Of a DNA stretch of 64,000 nucleotides, positions 43,290 to 55,024 are shown in pieces. The stretch is from contig NC_044558.1 of NCBI RefSeq assembly GCF_007565055.1, positions 81,431,444 to 81,495,443 on the forward strand, given 5' to 3'. The DNA comes from Rhinopithecus roxellana. Lineage: Eukaryota; Chordata; Mammalia; Primates; Cercopithecidae. Within the stretch, counting starts at the first letter, position 1; each line of letters begins with the position of its first letter. The notes under the pieces are model-generated. The model did no database searches and was not told the DNA's origin. It worked only from the letters and a program-made list of their open reading frames with translations. A program made the translations under genes and the position numbers.

Positions 43290-44600
43290 ACTATATCACA
43301 TCTCAACAAACAAAACTGCCACACTGTCTCCCATTTTACACGTGCCATTTTACACGTCTACCAGCAATATATATTTGATCCAGTCTCTCTGCATCCTTAC
43401 CAGCATTTGATGTTGCCACTATTTTCTATTTTAGCCATTCTGATAGGTGTGTGATAACATATCATTATTATTTTGTGTTTTCTTATTTGCTAATGATGTT
43501 GAATATATTTTCATGTGCTTATTTGTCATCTTTAAACTTCTTCAATAAAATATCTCTTCATGTCTTTTGCCCACGTTCTAGTCAGATTGTTTTCACTTTT
43601 ACTACTGAGTTTTGAGAGTTCTTTTTTATATTCTAGATATGAGTTCTTTGTGACATATGTGGTTTACAAATATTTTCTCCCACTCTCCATGTTTGTCTTT
43701 TTATCCTCTTAAATTAACGATATTTTGCAGGGCAAATTTTTTTCATTTTGATGAATCCCAATTTATCAATTTTTCACTTTATGATCATGTTTTTGGTGTC
43801 AAGTCAAAGAACTGTCTATCACTAGATCCCAAATATTTTTCTCCTGTTTCCTAAGAGTTTAAAAATTTTATGTTTTACATTTAAGTGCACAATGCATTCT
43901 GAGTTAATTTTTGTAAAGGTGCGAGACATAGGTCAAGGCTCATATTTTTGTCCATGGATGAATAATAGCTCCAGCACCATTTTTACAAGGAGATAACTTT
44001 TTTCCATTGAATTTTTTTTGCACTTTGGACAAAACTAAGTTGGGTATATGTGTGTGGATCTATTTCTGGGTTGTCTAATTGGCCAATTGATCTATGTGTC
44101 TGTCAATACTATACAGTCTTTATTACTGTAGCTGTACAATAAGTCTTGAAATTGGATAGATCTTCCTGGGAATTTTTTTTTTTTTTTTTTTTTTTTGAGA
44201 TGGAGTCTTGCTCTGTTGCCCAGGCTGGAGTGTAGTGCATGATCTCAGCTCACTGCAACCTCCACCTCCCAGGTTCAAGCAATTCTCCTGCCTCAGTCTC
44301 CCAAGTAGCTGGGGTTACAGGTGCCCGCCACCACACCCAGCTAATTTTTGTATTTTTAGTAGAGACAGGGTTTCACCATGTTGGCCAGGCTGGTCTCAAA
44401 CTCCTGACCTTGTGATCCACCCGCCTCAGCTTCCCAAAGTGCTGGGATTACAAGTGTGAGCCACCACACCCGGCCCTTCTGGGATTTTGATGGGAATTGT
44501 GTTAAATCTGTATAGCAATTTGGGGAGACCTGACATTTTTATTATGCTGAATCTTCCAATCCATGAACATGGTATGCCTCTCCATTCTTCTTCCTGCTCA
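43290..44600 (-). mobile_element. old L1 (L1M-type), split by an Alu
   Basis: Segments 43290-44175 and 44476-44600 carry antisense L1 phrases: ATTCTGATAGGTGTGTGATA, AAGAACTGTCTATCACTAGA, GCTCCAGCACCATTTTTAC, GTGGATCTATTTCTGGGTT and, after the Alu, GGGATTTTGATGGGAATTG. ORF2 is frame-broken. Confidence 0.82.
44176..44475 (-). mobile_element. Alu SINE in the L1 relic
   Basis: Full-length antisense Alu; CTTCCTGGGAATTTT and CTTCTGGGATTTTG flank it. Confidence 0.93.
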
Positions 44601-44635
44601 CCAATCAACCTTCTGAAAACAAATTGGCTTCCTCT

Positions 44636-44670
44636 GTATGTCTGCCTTAAAGAAGATAATGCACTACTCA
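44636..44670. repeat. 35-bp direct repeat, copy 1
   Basis: Begins GTATGTCTGCCTTAAAG and ends GCACTACTCA. Perfect copy at 45944-45978. Confidence 0.93.
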
Positions 44671-44980
44671 CTCTGGCATGCATAATCCAGTAAATGTGTA
44701 AAACTGACCATCCCAAAGTTAAAACACTGAGAAACAAGTTTTCAATTATTAGATTAACAAACCAAAAATAATACTGGTTCCCAGTGTTAGCATGGGTTTG
44801 GGGAGACAGGCACTCTTGTACACTGCTGGGTGGCAGGGTAAATTGGTACAATGTTTTCCAGAGTACAATTTGACAACATGTATGGGGAAAAAATCCTAGA
44901 ATTTTGTGTACTCTTTGGCCCATCCTTCTACTTTTAGGAATCTACCTAGAAAATACCAATTTATAAGACTCCATCTTGCA

Positions 44981-45262
44981 CCAGGCATGGTGGCTCATGC
45001 CTGTAATCTCAGCACTTTGGGAGGCCGAGGTGGGTGGACCACCTGAGGTCAGGGGTTCAAGACCAGCCTGACCAACATAGTGAAACCTTGTCCCTACTAA
45101 ATACAAAAAATTAGCCGGGTATGGTGACACATGCCAGTAATCCCAGCTAAGGCAGAGAATCACTTGAACCCAGGAGGTGGAGGTTGCAGTGAGCCAAGAT
45201 CTTGCCATTGCACTCTAGCCTGGGCAACAAGAGCAAACTCTATCTCAGGAAAAAAAAAACAA
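44981..45262 (+). mobile_element. Alu SINE with a right-arm deletion
   Basis: AAGACTCCATCTTGC / AAGACTACATCTGC flanks. A short deletion removes TACTCGGGAGGCTGA after CAGCTA. Confidence 0.92.
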
Positions 45263-45264
45263 AA

Positions 45265-45603
45265 AGACTACATCTGCTAGGAGACTCATTCTTGCTCTCC
45301 TGATGGCCTTGAAGAACCAAGCTGCCATATGTGAACTGCTGACAGGTAGCAAAGACAAAACTAAAGGGAAGCTGTTAGTCCCACAGTCATAAGGAAATGA
45401 ATTCTTCCAACAGCTGAGTGGACTTGGAAGAAGATTCTTCCCCAGTTGAGCCTCCAGATGAGAATACAGCCCAGTCAACACTTTGACTGCAGCCACATAA
45501 GCCCTGCGGATCTGGACTCCTGATCAGCAGAAATTGTGAGGCAATGTCTTGTTTTAAGCCACAAAGTTTGTGGTAGTTTGTTATACAATGATTAAACTAA
45601 TAT
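45265..45603 (+). mobile_element. MaLR LTR (MLT1-like)
   Basis: TTGCTCTCCTGATGGCCTTG, AATGAATTCTTCCAACAGC, TTAAGCCACAAAGTTTGTGG and TTAAACTAATA match the sense 3' part of an MLT1 LTR. Confidence 0.7.
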
Positions 45604-45943
45604 ATTATGTTAAGCAAATAATGGAGTAGTGAAGAAAGATTTATACCAAAAAGCACCAATCAATATTTATAATTGCAAAAGTGAAAAATCAAAATGTCCC
45701 AAACCAGAAAATTTATTACAGTATGTTACAATAAAAGAGTACATAGCCATTAAAAATAGCAGTGTATATTTGTTGGTATAGAAGGACATTCATGATTTAT
45801 TTTTAACTTGAAAAATAGGCTAAAAAATATTATGTAGGGTATCCTATCCTGTTTTCACTAATATATTTATATATTATATATTTGTTATTTTCATGTATGT
45901 TTATATGCATATATTTGTATAGGAAAAGGCTTGATATGGCTAC

Positions 45944-45978
45944 GTATGTCTGCCTTAAAGAAGATAATGCACTACTCA
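45944..45978. repeat. 35-bp direct repeat, copy 2
   Basis: Perfect match to 44636-44670, 1308 bp downstream. Confidence 0.93.
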
Positions 45979-46035
45979 TTATCACATGCACGATTCAACC
46001 AGAGTACTTTGTGATATGGCTGGCACCAAAGATAT

Positions 46036-46266
46036 GTAGCAAGTGAGGCAGCCTAGTATAGTGGTTAAGAGCTCAGCCTATGGAGGCTGGACCACCTGGG
46101 TTCAAATCCTGGCCCAACAATTTGTAGGCTGTGAGACCTTGGTAAGGTTACCTAATCTTTCCACATGTAGTGGAAAATAGGGATGGTAGTAGTACCCACT
46201 CATTGGTGATGCCATGGGAATCCAATGGGATGGTATTTGCAAAGCACTTAAAAATAGTACCTGGCT
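46036..46266 (+). mobile_element. MIR SINE, near full length
   Basis: CTAGTATAGTGGTTAAGAGC (A-box side), CTGGGTTCAAATCCTGGC (B-box side), GTGAGACCTTGGTAAGGTTA and AAATAGTACCTGGC. tRNA-derived head, not a functional tRNA. Confidence 0.85.
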
Positions 46267-47512
46267 TATCAATAACACCTGCTTTTAATGTTTATCTCTG
46301 GGTAGTGGAGTTTCTTTTTATTTTACTAAACTTTTCCCCATGGTGCACCATTTATACAATTTAAATTAGTTGGCATTTTGACTTTATGTATCAGTATCAT
46401 GAAAGTGTTAGAGATTGGGGATTGGGGAAAAGGTTACAGAGGCACGGAATTTAAACTTGATCTTGAAGGAGGAGAATTTCAACAAGAGGGCAAGGAATGC
46501 CACTCTTCCCAGCTGAGGGAGCAGCTTAAGCAAAGACACAGCAGAAAGAGGGCAGACTGTTTTGATGATATGCCCAGAGCAGCTCTTGTATTGAACAATG
46601 ACCCATCATACACAATCAGAAAGCGACTGTCTTTTTGTCTCCCACTGTCCTAAGTGCACTCTGCAGGGACGATTCTCCTTCCCCTAGGTGAAGTATGGGG
46701 CAGATCCTTTACCTTTTCTTGTCACTCTGAGGTAGAATGGTTCTTCAAGCCTTTCGAGTCCTAAAACCCAATTTCAATGCCATCATTAAAATGTCCAATT
46801 CATATAAAAATCAGAACTCCAAACTTGATTTAAAGTTGATTGTTCTCCCTGCCCCCAGTTCAGGCCCCATTTTTTCTCTCTTTCCCTTTCTAGGTGTTGT
46901 TCCCCTTTCCTATCTTGATGTCTAACCCCTTTGGGAGGGAGAAAAGGTGATGGGAGCCCCCAAATTGGGACATGGCTGGTGTCATGAGGGCCATCTGGCT
47001 TCTGGTTCTCTGGTCTTGGTCTGTTTAAAGCTGAGCCCTTCTCTCACGGGTACCTTTGTAGGGTCTCACCCAGCAGCCCCCTGTGGCAGGCTGATGCCTG
47101 GGCCAGGGCCTTTCTTGGCCCTGGGAATCCTGTGGCACCACCCACTTCTATTTACTAAAGGCTGTTCACCCTCTTGGTCAGGTGACCTCTAAAGCAGTAC
47201 CTAAGACAACCTCATACTGGCTGCTGCCATATCCATGGCCCACTATCTGGTCCAAGAGATAATATTCAAGCATGCTTTACCCCAGCAAACTCTTGGTGGA
47301 CAGAACATCCAATACAAACATCTCTCCCTCCCCTTTCCCAAAACACAGCTTACCAGCCCCTCTCTCAGCCTTTAAGGAGCCAGATAACAGACCACTGTGT
47401 CCAATCTCAAGAAGACAAAGCTCTCTGAGGGGTCAAAATAAAGCTCCTCTCCCATTGGTGAGAAGAGACAGAAGGGACTGACAGAAGAACTACATCCAGA
47501 GAACCCTCATTC
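46267..47512. other. mostly unassigned, includes half of a 114-bp repeat pair
   Basis: 46845-46958 resembles 49226-49340. Other parts not recognised. Confidence 0.45.
46845..46958 (+). repeat. 114-bp repeat, copy A
   Basis: Shared phrases: CCCTTTCTAGGTGTTG, a CTATCTTGATGTCTA block and GGGAGAAAAGGTGATGGGAG. The end is purine-rich. Confidence 0.75.
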
Positions 47513-47816
47513 TTTTTTTTTTTTTTTTTTTTTTGAGACAGAGTCTCACTCTGTTGCCCAGGCTGGAGTGCAGTGGCGCGAACTTGGCTCACTGCAACCT
47601 CTGCCTCCCAGGTTCAAGCAGTTCTCCTGCCTCAGCCTCCCAAGTAGCTGGGACTGCAGGTGCATGCCGCCACGCCCGGCTAATTTTTTTTTTGTATTTT
47701 GGTAGAGACGGGGTTTCGCCTTGTTACCCAGGCTGGTCGCGAACTCCTGAGCTCAGGCAATCCGCCTGAGCCTCCCAAAGTGCTGGGATTACAGGCGTGA
47801 GGCACCGTGCCCGGCC
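47513..47816 (-). mobile_element. Alu SINE
   Basis: Full-length antisense Alu; AGAGAACCCT / AAGAACCCT flanks. Confidence 0.93.
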
Positions 47817-47869
47817 CAAAGAACCCTTTTCCTTACTTGCAGTGCTGGACCCTTTTTATATCCCTGATA

Positions 47870-47891
47870 TGGGGGGCGGGGGGGGGGGGGT
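47870..47891. repeat. G-run
   Basis: A short run of Gs broken by a single C. Could adopt quadruplex form, and could also be a sequencing or assembly weak spot. Confidence 0.85.
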
Positions 47892-49735
47892 TTAGGACCC
47901 AAATACTCAAGTTGACAGGCACTTCTTAGGAATATTCTGCCCATGGGGCAGCCCCTCCTTTGGAATGTCCTGTCTGTTGTCTCGGTGCTTCTGCCCAAGC
48001 CTCTGTGAACACACCCTCTCCATCTGTACACTCCCGTGTGCCTGGCACTCACCTGTGGTAAAAGGTGAAGCTGGAAAGACAGGGCAGGTGGGACGAGAAA
48101 GTCCAGGAGGAGGAGGAAAAGGGGTTAGAAAGCCAGAGTGGGCATGCTAGGGCAGTGTGAAGTTTGGGCCTTTTAGGGAAAAGGCAAAGGCTGGGAAGAG
48201 CTGACCATGGATGGTGTCGGGGAGCCATGGAAGACAGATATGGGCTTCCTTTGGATCCTGGTTCCCAGGTGCTTGGCACAGACCTCCCAATTTTGGAGGC
48301 TGCATGCAGGACTGACTTATCCACCACGCACAGCAGGAACAGTGCCTAGGCCCAAAATACTTGTAGGAGTGCAAGAAATGTTTTTATTTCTTTTAAAATC
48401 AGAGCAAGGAACAAACCCTGAACTTTCGTTGAAGACAATGCTTGAATACATAATATTAATAGATGTGCCTTTATACCAATGCAGTTGTAAAATGTCATTC
48501 TTAAATTTTATTTTTATGGAGGAAGAGACCTTCAACGGCAAAAATGCCTAGTGCCTACCAAAGTCCAGATTGGCCCAACCAGCTTCTTGCCTTTCATTTC
48601 TAGTTGCTGAACACAAGGTTACTCAGGCAATCTCAAGGTCTGACCTGGAATCCCCTGCTCTTTGGACTCCCCCATTTTTTCACTCTTACCCACGCTGCCC
48701 TGGCCCCAACTTCACTGCAGCGTTCAGTTCTTGGCCTCGATCTTGTTTGGCCAGTCAGCCTACTGGTCTCTTCTCAGCAGCCCTAACCTGGGACTCAATC
48801 CTTCTGCCCTCACTACTGTTAGGTACCCGGCCACTGCTCCCTTTGAGTACCCCCAACCCTGAGTCAGTCAAGCCTCCTCTTCCTCTGCTCCTAACCCTTA
48901 TGGTTTCTTCTTGGTGGAGAGGTTCGCCATACTGTGCTGAAGATGCGGACACAAAGACAAGCCCAGGCGTTCCATCCGGACCTCGCATTGCCTGGCAACC
49001 TTCTCATCCTGCCTCACTTCACTTCCAGGGCTCCCACGACATTTTCCTCGTCTCCTGCAGGATTCTCACCTGTCCACTTGGAGGTCGGTCAGCCTGTTGC
49101 TTAAGTCATGGAGACTACCTTGCGAGATGGTCTCACATCAGCCTCTTCCCTGCTAACTTTCTCGGCATCTTCTCTCACCTTTTCCTCTTCCCCTACTGTC
49201 TAAAAACAACACTGTTTCCTCCTTCCTCCCACCCTCAGTTCAGACCCCATAGTTGCTTCCCTATTTCCCTTTCTAGGTGTTGCTCTCCTCTCCCATCTCG
49301 ATGTCCTACCCCTTACAGAGGGGGAAAAGGTGACGGAGACCAAGAGCTGTGACCACCACAGACAGTCCCCTTTCTCTTCTCATCATTCTAAGAACATCCT
49401 TGAATCGTCTGTCTCCGAAAATCACATGTCGAGCTAATAGTCCAGCTTAGAAACCCTCCAGCAAGAAAAGAACGTGGACGGATTGGTTGCTTCTGCAAGG
49501 GCAGTGCAGGCTCAGGAACTTGGGGGCAGAAGAGGGAAAGAGGCGAACTTTGCAGGATCTGCCGTATCACCTTTTGAACAGGACACCCGTTCAAAGGGTA
49601 GCATTCCTCCCTCCTTGCCCTTCACTGCTAAGGCAGCTCCCTGGGAGATATTTTCTTCAAAAATACCATTTTTTCCTGTGCCGTAAATTGACCTATTCTT
49701 GAGAATCCCAGGTATTAGGCGTTCTGTGTGTTCCC
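47892..49735. other. unassigned, with a 260-codon open frame
   Basis: The plus frame 48570-49352 stays open for 260 codons. It is Ser/Pro/Leu-rich without a recognisable domain, and TA-poor DNA like this yields few stop codons. Its end overlaps the 114-bp repeat copy B, so part is repetitive. Not called as a gene. Confidence 0.4.
49226..49340 (+). repeat. 114-bp repeat, copy B
   Basis: About 80 percent alike to copy A by eye, including CCCTTTCTAGGTGTTG and GGGGAAAAGGTGACGGAG. Confidence 0.75.
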
Positions 49736-50281
49736 AAATTTTTGACATTATAAGGCTGTCGTAACAACCACCTTTTACCTAAGTCTATGATCATATCTCT
49801 GATGATTTCCTTAGAGGGAATAGCTGAAAGGGACCCACCAGATAGATTCCTGAAAGCAAATTACTACATCAATGAGGTTTCTCATCGACAGTGCCAAACA
49901 CTCCCTCTAGAAGGTGGTTGCAAACTCAGATGTCCATAAGAATGCCAAGGAGTGCCTTTCCCCACTCAGCCTCCCACCTTCGAATAGTTTTAATCTTCGC
50001 TACTTTAGTAAGTTAAAATATGTTGTCTCGTGGTGTTAATTCGCATTTCTTTTATAATTGCTGAGGGTGAAAATTTGTTCAGCTTTCCATTTGCAATCAG
50101 TTAACCAATTATATAGTTCATCTTCAATAAATTGTCTATTCAAAGTCTTTGCTCATTTTTCTTTTGGGAGTTTAGTCTTATTAGTACAAGTACTTTGTTC
50201 TCTTAAGGATATGACTGATTGATGTATTTTATAAGATATTTATTTTTCCCAGTTCTTCTTTGATTTTTCATTTTCTATGAG

Positions 50282-50283
<2 letters not shown>

Positions 50284-50319
<36 letters not shown>

Positions 50320-50320
50320 T
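50284..50320. repeat. (TA)n-(CA)n microsatellite
   Basis: About twelve TA units followed by six CA units, inside the old L1. Confidence 0.93.
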
Positions 50321-50645
50321 GTATGTGGAAATTAAATTTTTTAAGTGGCCAATCTATTTATTTACTTCAAGGATTTTTTTCTATTGCTTTTGCACTTGGA
50401 AAGAATTAATTTTCTTATCCAGGAATTACATAAACAACATCACATATATTTTTTCTTAATTTATCCATTATTTTATTTATGTATATATTTCCTTGATGCA
50501 ACTAAAATTTATTTGGAATTTAGGATGAGACTCTTAACTGCTTTTTTCCTACAAGAGTCAATTTTCCCCAAACTGTTTATTAACTATGCATTAACCAAGC
50601 TGTCCCTTCCACTCTTTAGGGGATGCTTCCTTCATTGTAATTTCT

Positions 50646-50933
50646 TTTTTTGAGATGGAGCCTCGTTCTGTGGCCCAGGCTGGAGTCCAATGGCACGGTC
50701 TTGGCTCACTGCAACCTCTGCCTCCTGGGTTCAAGCAATTCTCCTGCCTCAGCCTCCCAAGTAGCTGGGATTACAGGCACATGCCACCAGGCCCAGTTAA
50801 TTTTTGTATTTTTAGTACAGACAGCGTTTAACCATATTGGTCAGGCTGGTCTCAAACTCCTGACCTCAAGTGATCTGCTCACCTCGGCCTCCCAAAGTGC
50901 TGAGATTACAGGCATGAGCCACCATGCCTAGCC
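50646..50933 (-). mobile_element. Alu SINE in the L1 relic
   Basis: CTTCATTGTAATTTC / CTTTATTGTAATG flanks. Full-length antisense dimer. Confidence 0.93.
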
Positions 50934-51300
50934 CCTTTATTGTAATGAAACATACTATTTTAAGTCATCTGTTTTTGCGCTCTCTGTTCTGTCCCTTGAT
51001 CTGCCTGAGTATTCTTGACTTAATGCCATTCTCTGTAACTGTTATAGCTTTACAATATGTTTACTATCTAGTAGAGTAAGTCCCCCTCCATTAGTTTTCT
51101 TATACAAAATTCTCACCCTTGCCTATTTATTCTTCCTAATAAACTTCAGAATCATTTTGTCAAGTTTCTAAAACTCTAAGAGGTTAGTTCAACTGATTCT
51201 ACCTTCCACATCTTTTTTATACATCTATTTCTTTTTATTTTCACCATTTTTCTTCTAGGTCTTCCCATTGCTTTCCTGGTATATAATTGATTTTTCTCCT

Positions 51301-51481
51301 GGTGAACTTATCAGTGGGTTTACTCAGGGCACCCTGAGACCCCTGTTAAGAACATCAGCTGATAATTACAACACTAGGTTCAACTTAACCCACAAATCAG
51401 TACACTATATGCATCAACTGTAGCAAACTGTATTACTGTTCCAAAATGTCTGTCATCCCTCCCTGAGAGAGGATTATACTT
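51301..51481. other. spacer
   Basis: Nothing recognised. Confidence 0.5.
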
Positions 51482-51783
51482 TCTTTTTTGTTTTTTCTTG
51501 GAGATGGAGTCTCGCTCTGTCACCCAGGCTGGAGGTACAGTGGCACAGTCTCAGCTCACTGCAACCTTCAACTCCCAGGTTCAAGTGATTCTCCTGCCTC
51601 AGCCTCCTGAGTATCTGGGATTACAAGTGCATGCCACCACACCTGGCTAATTTTTTGTATTTTAGTAGAGATGGTGTTTCACCTTGTTGCCTAGGCTCAT
51701 CTTGAATTCCCAAGCTCAGGCAATCTGCCTGCCTTGGCCTCCCAAAGTGCTGGGATTACAGGCGTGAGCCACCGTGCCTGGCC
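51482..51783 (-). mobile_element. Alu SINE
   Basis: Target duplication AGAGGATTATACTTTC / AGAGGACTATACTTTT. Full-length antisense. Confidence 0.93.
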
Positions 51784-52139
51784 AGAGGACTATACTTTTT
51801 TGTCCCAGTGGTGAAAGCTTGGCCACATGACTTGTAGAATGTAGGAAATGGATATTGATGTGATATGTGCAATTTCTGAATACAAGTTGTAAGAGCCAGT
51901 TTGTGATTCACCATGTTCTTTTCTTTCCTTTGCCATAATGATGGATAACCTTTAGATAGAAGCAGCTCTAATATCCTGGGTTCCAGAGTGGAGAGGACAT
52001 GGAAAATAGCCATAGAGCAACCAAAATGAACATGCAGCACGAGCAAGAAAGGAACCTCTGTTGCTATAAGTTGGTAAAATATTGGCAATGTTTGTTACTG
52101 CAGCCTAGCATAGCCCATCCTGACTGATACACTCAGGAA
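51784..52139. other. unassigned, possibly old LTR
   Basis: Ends CAGCCTAGCATAGCCCATCC then TGACTGATACACTC, a phrase seen at the end of several old mammalian LTR-type repeats. Not assigned. Confidence 0.4.
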
Positions 52140-52733
52140 AATTGTAGAAGACAGTGTGGCAATTCCTCAAAGACATAAAGACAGAAATACCATTTGACCC
52201 AGCAATCCCATTACTGGGTATATACCCAAAAGAATATAAATCATCCTATTATAAAGACACATGCGTGTGTATGTTCATTGCAGCACTATTCACAATAGCA
52301 AAGACATGGAATCAACCCAAATGCCCATCAATAGGCTGGATAAAGAAAATGTACATATACACCATGGAATACTACGCAGACATAAAAAAGAATGAGATCA
52401 TGTCTTTTGCATGGACATGGATAGAGCTGGAGGCCATTATCCTTAGCAAACTAATGCAGGAAGAGAAAACCAAATACCACAAGTTCTCATTTATAAGTGG
52501 GAGCTAAATAATGAGAACTCGTAGACACATAGAGGGGAACAACACACACTGGAGCCTATCAGACGGTGTAGGGTAGGAGGAGGGAGAAGATCAGGAAAAA
52601 AAACTAATGGTTACTAGGTTTAATACCTGGGTGATGAAATAATCTGTACAACAAACCCTCATGACACAAGTCTACCTATAAAACAAACCTGCACATGTAT
52701 CCCTGAACTTTAAAAAAATGAAAGAAAGAAAGG
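52140..52733 (+). mobile_element. primate L1 3' end (L1PA/L1PB-type), 5'-truncated
   Basis: Clear L1 text: ATCCCATTACTGGGTATATA, GCAGCACTATTCACAATAGC, TATACACCATGGAATACTAC and AAACCTGCACATGTATCCC. A 117-codon frame (52154-52507) is the ORF2 C-terminus, then 3' UTR and a short A-rich tail. Truncated, so immobile. Confidence 0.92.
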
Positions 52734-53045
52734 GGCCAGGTTTCTTTACAAGCTCATGCTTGTAATCCCAGCACTTTGAGAGGCTGAGGCGGGTGGACCA
52801 CGTGAGGTCAGGAGTTCAAAACCAGCCTGGCCAACATGGTGAAACCCTGTCTCTTCTAAAAATACACAAATTAGCTGGGCGTGGTGGTGGGCGCCTGTAA
52901 TCCCAGCTACTTGGGAGGCTGAGGCTGGAGAATCGCTTGAACCCAGGAAGCAGAGTTTGTAGTGACCAGAGATCGTGCCATTACACTCCAGCCAGGGTGA
53001 CAAGGGTGAAACTCCATCTCAAAAAATAATAAATAAAAATAAAAG
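52734..53045 (+). mobile_element. Alu SINE joined to the L1 tail
   Basis: Alu with a disrupted start (GGGGCCAGGTTTCTTTACAAG where the pol III A-box region should be), directly abutting the L1 tail. AATAAATAAAAATAAAA tail. Confidence 0.9.
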
Positions 53046-53792
53046 AAATGGATGATCCATGGACTAACAATTTGAGACTGTCTGTTAAGGGGAAATACAA
53101 ATGAAGTCTCACTGGCATAGTATTCTACAACCTCATTTGCTTTTTATCTTTGCTATATCATGAATGAAGACACGGATTAGCCTAAAGTTACCCACAAAGT
53201 CAAAAGTGTAGGTGGCTAAGGCTCAAAGTCCAACTTCTTGGCCCATATATTTCTTTCTCAGTGCCTGAAATTAAGACACCCAAAGGAGTGTCTCTCTGAA
53301 AGACAAAAACTTCATAAGCAAAGATTCCTGTGAACTGATAATGAGACTGTCCTCATTACAGGCACTTGAATATGTAAACCGATGAGCACCAGTGAGTCTC
53401 TCCGGCCACGATTTATCCCTTCTCCCCTGCCCAAGGTTAGTCTAGCAACTGTAACAAGCTTGAAAATACATCAGATTATTCAAACCAGGTCAAGATGATC
53501 CTCTTTATCTTCCCCTCCTGTATCTGTTAGTCTCTTTTTATGCTGCCTTTTGCCTTCTCTGCTGTCACCAAGAGTAACATGAAACCAGCTCTCACCAAAC
53601 AAATGAATGCAGGTGGCACATCACTCCAACCCTTCCAACAAGCAGCAAGTATGAGCTTTGGATTTCACAGATAATCGTGACAAAGATGAAGGGGGAAAAG
53701 GTAGAATAATCCAAATGTCCTAGAGAGAATCTCTATGCCAAACATATTCACTCATTCATGTATTCATTCATTCAGACACTATGTTAAAGGAA
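53046..53792. other. single-copy-looking DNA
   Basis: No repeat or exon recognised apart from an (ATTC)n-like patch at 53750-53775. Confidence 0.5.
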
Positions 53793-54197
53793 TGTTATGG
53801 GCTGAACTGTACACCACCCCTCAAATTCATATGTTGAAGCCCTAACCCCCAGTACACCAGAATGCGACTTTATTTGGAGATTAAATCTTTAAAGAGGTGA
53901 TTACGTTAAAATGATGTCTTTAGGGTGGGCTCTAATCCAGTATGACTGGCGTCCTTAGCAGAAGAAATTTAGACACACAGAGAGATGCCAGAAATATGAG
54001 CAGACAGAGGGGCGGTCATATGAATTCAGCAAGAAGTAGGTTACCTGCTAGCCAAGCAGAGGGGCTGCAGAAGAAACCAAAGCTACTGGTCGCTTGAGCT
54101 TGGATTTTAACTTCTAGAACAACGAGAAAATAAATCTTTGTTGCTTAAGCCTCCCAGTTTGTGGTATTTATTATGGCAGCCCTAGCAAACTAATATA
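53793..54197 (+). mobile_element. MaLR LTR (MLT1-like), near full length
   Basis: TGTTATGGGCTGAACTGTAC, TTCATATGTTGAAGCCCTAA, TTGTTGCTTAAGCCTCCCAG and ATGGCAGCCCTAGCAAAC are canonical sense MLT1 landmarks. Confidence 0.88.
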
Positions 54198-54467
54198 GGG
54201 AATAACACACACAGGCCCTGGCCTCCCAGAATGTATAGATTAATAGTGGCCATAGAGAAACAAACATAATAGAAGAAGGTGTGATAAGTATTAGGACAGG
54301 CAGATGCTAAGAAAGCATGATATGGAAGCACCTTATGTGGAACCAGGGAGAACGGATGTCTTTCAAATCATTTAATACTTCCCATACGTCGTTATATATT
54401 CAACATCTGTAGCATTTACTTTGTATCTATCATGACAAAGATACAATGTTAGAATCTTTAATTATTT
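54198..54467. other. spacer
   Basis: Nothing recognised. Confidence 0.5.
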
Positions 54468-54763
54468 TTTTTTATTTTTTGAGTCAGAGTTTCACTCTTG
54501 TTGCCCAGGCTGGAGGGCAGTGGCGTGATCTCTGCTCACTGCAACCTCCGCCTCCTGGGTTCAAGTGATTGTCCTGCCTCAGCCTCCTGAGTAGCTGGGA
54601 TTATAGGCATGTGCCACCATGCCTGGCTAATACTGCACTTTTAGTAGAGACAGAGTTTCTCCATGTTGGTCAGGCTGGTCTCGAACTCCTAACCTCAGGT
54701 AGTCCACCCCACCTTGGCCTCCCAAAGTGCTGGGATTATAGGCGTGAGCTGCTGTGCCCAGCC
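54468..54763 (-). mobile_element. Alu SINE
   Basis: Full-length antisense; TAGAATCTT on both sides. Confidence 0.93.
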
Positions 54764-55024
54764 TAGAATCTTATAGAATATTATGATGATTTCAAGTTGC
54801 TGATTTGAATGGCAAGATGCACATAAACGAATATATAATATAAGTAGCATATAGTGATCACCTGCCTAAAGAGAGTAGCTTGGCCCAGATAATTTCTGTA
54901 TTTTCATATCAGTTCTGTGATTCCATGATGTACTTGTATTTCTGTGACAAACACGATACTGAACTTGAGCATTACAAGTGCTTCTCTGTGACATGAATAC
55001 ATGGGGTTTGACAGTGTTTTAGTA
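54764..55024. other. spacer
   Basis: Nothing recognised. Confidence 0.5.

Larger units (their letters stand above)
44750..45943 (+). mobile_element. old L1 3' region with Alu and LTR inside
   Basis: Sense L1-type phrases: ACACTGCTGGGTGGCAGGGT and TACTTTTAGGAATCTACC before the Alu, then AAAAGAGTACATAGCCATT and AACTTGAAAAATAGGC at 45604-45943. The order suggests one old 3' end interrupted by an MLT1-like LTR and an Alu. Edges are bracketed by the 35-bp repeats. Confidence 0.6.
49740..51300 (-). mobile_element. old L1 (L1M-type), split by an Alu
   Basis: Segments 49740-50645 and 50934-51300. Antisense phrases GTTAATTCGCATTTCTTTT, AAGTCTTTGCTCATTTTTC, AGAGTCAATTTTCCCCAAAC, TATAGCTTTACAATATG and TCATTTTGTCAAGTTTC. 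No open ORF2. Confidence 0.75.

Noticed and set aside
46036..46130. tRNA gene
   Set aside because: A-box and B-box-like motifs belong to a MIR SINE; no cloverleaf or anticodon arm.
52154..52507. 117-codon frame as a host gene
   Set aside because: It is the C-terminal end of L1 ORF2 in a truncated copy.
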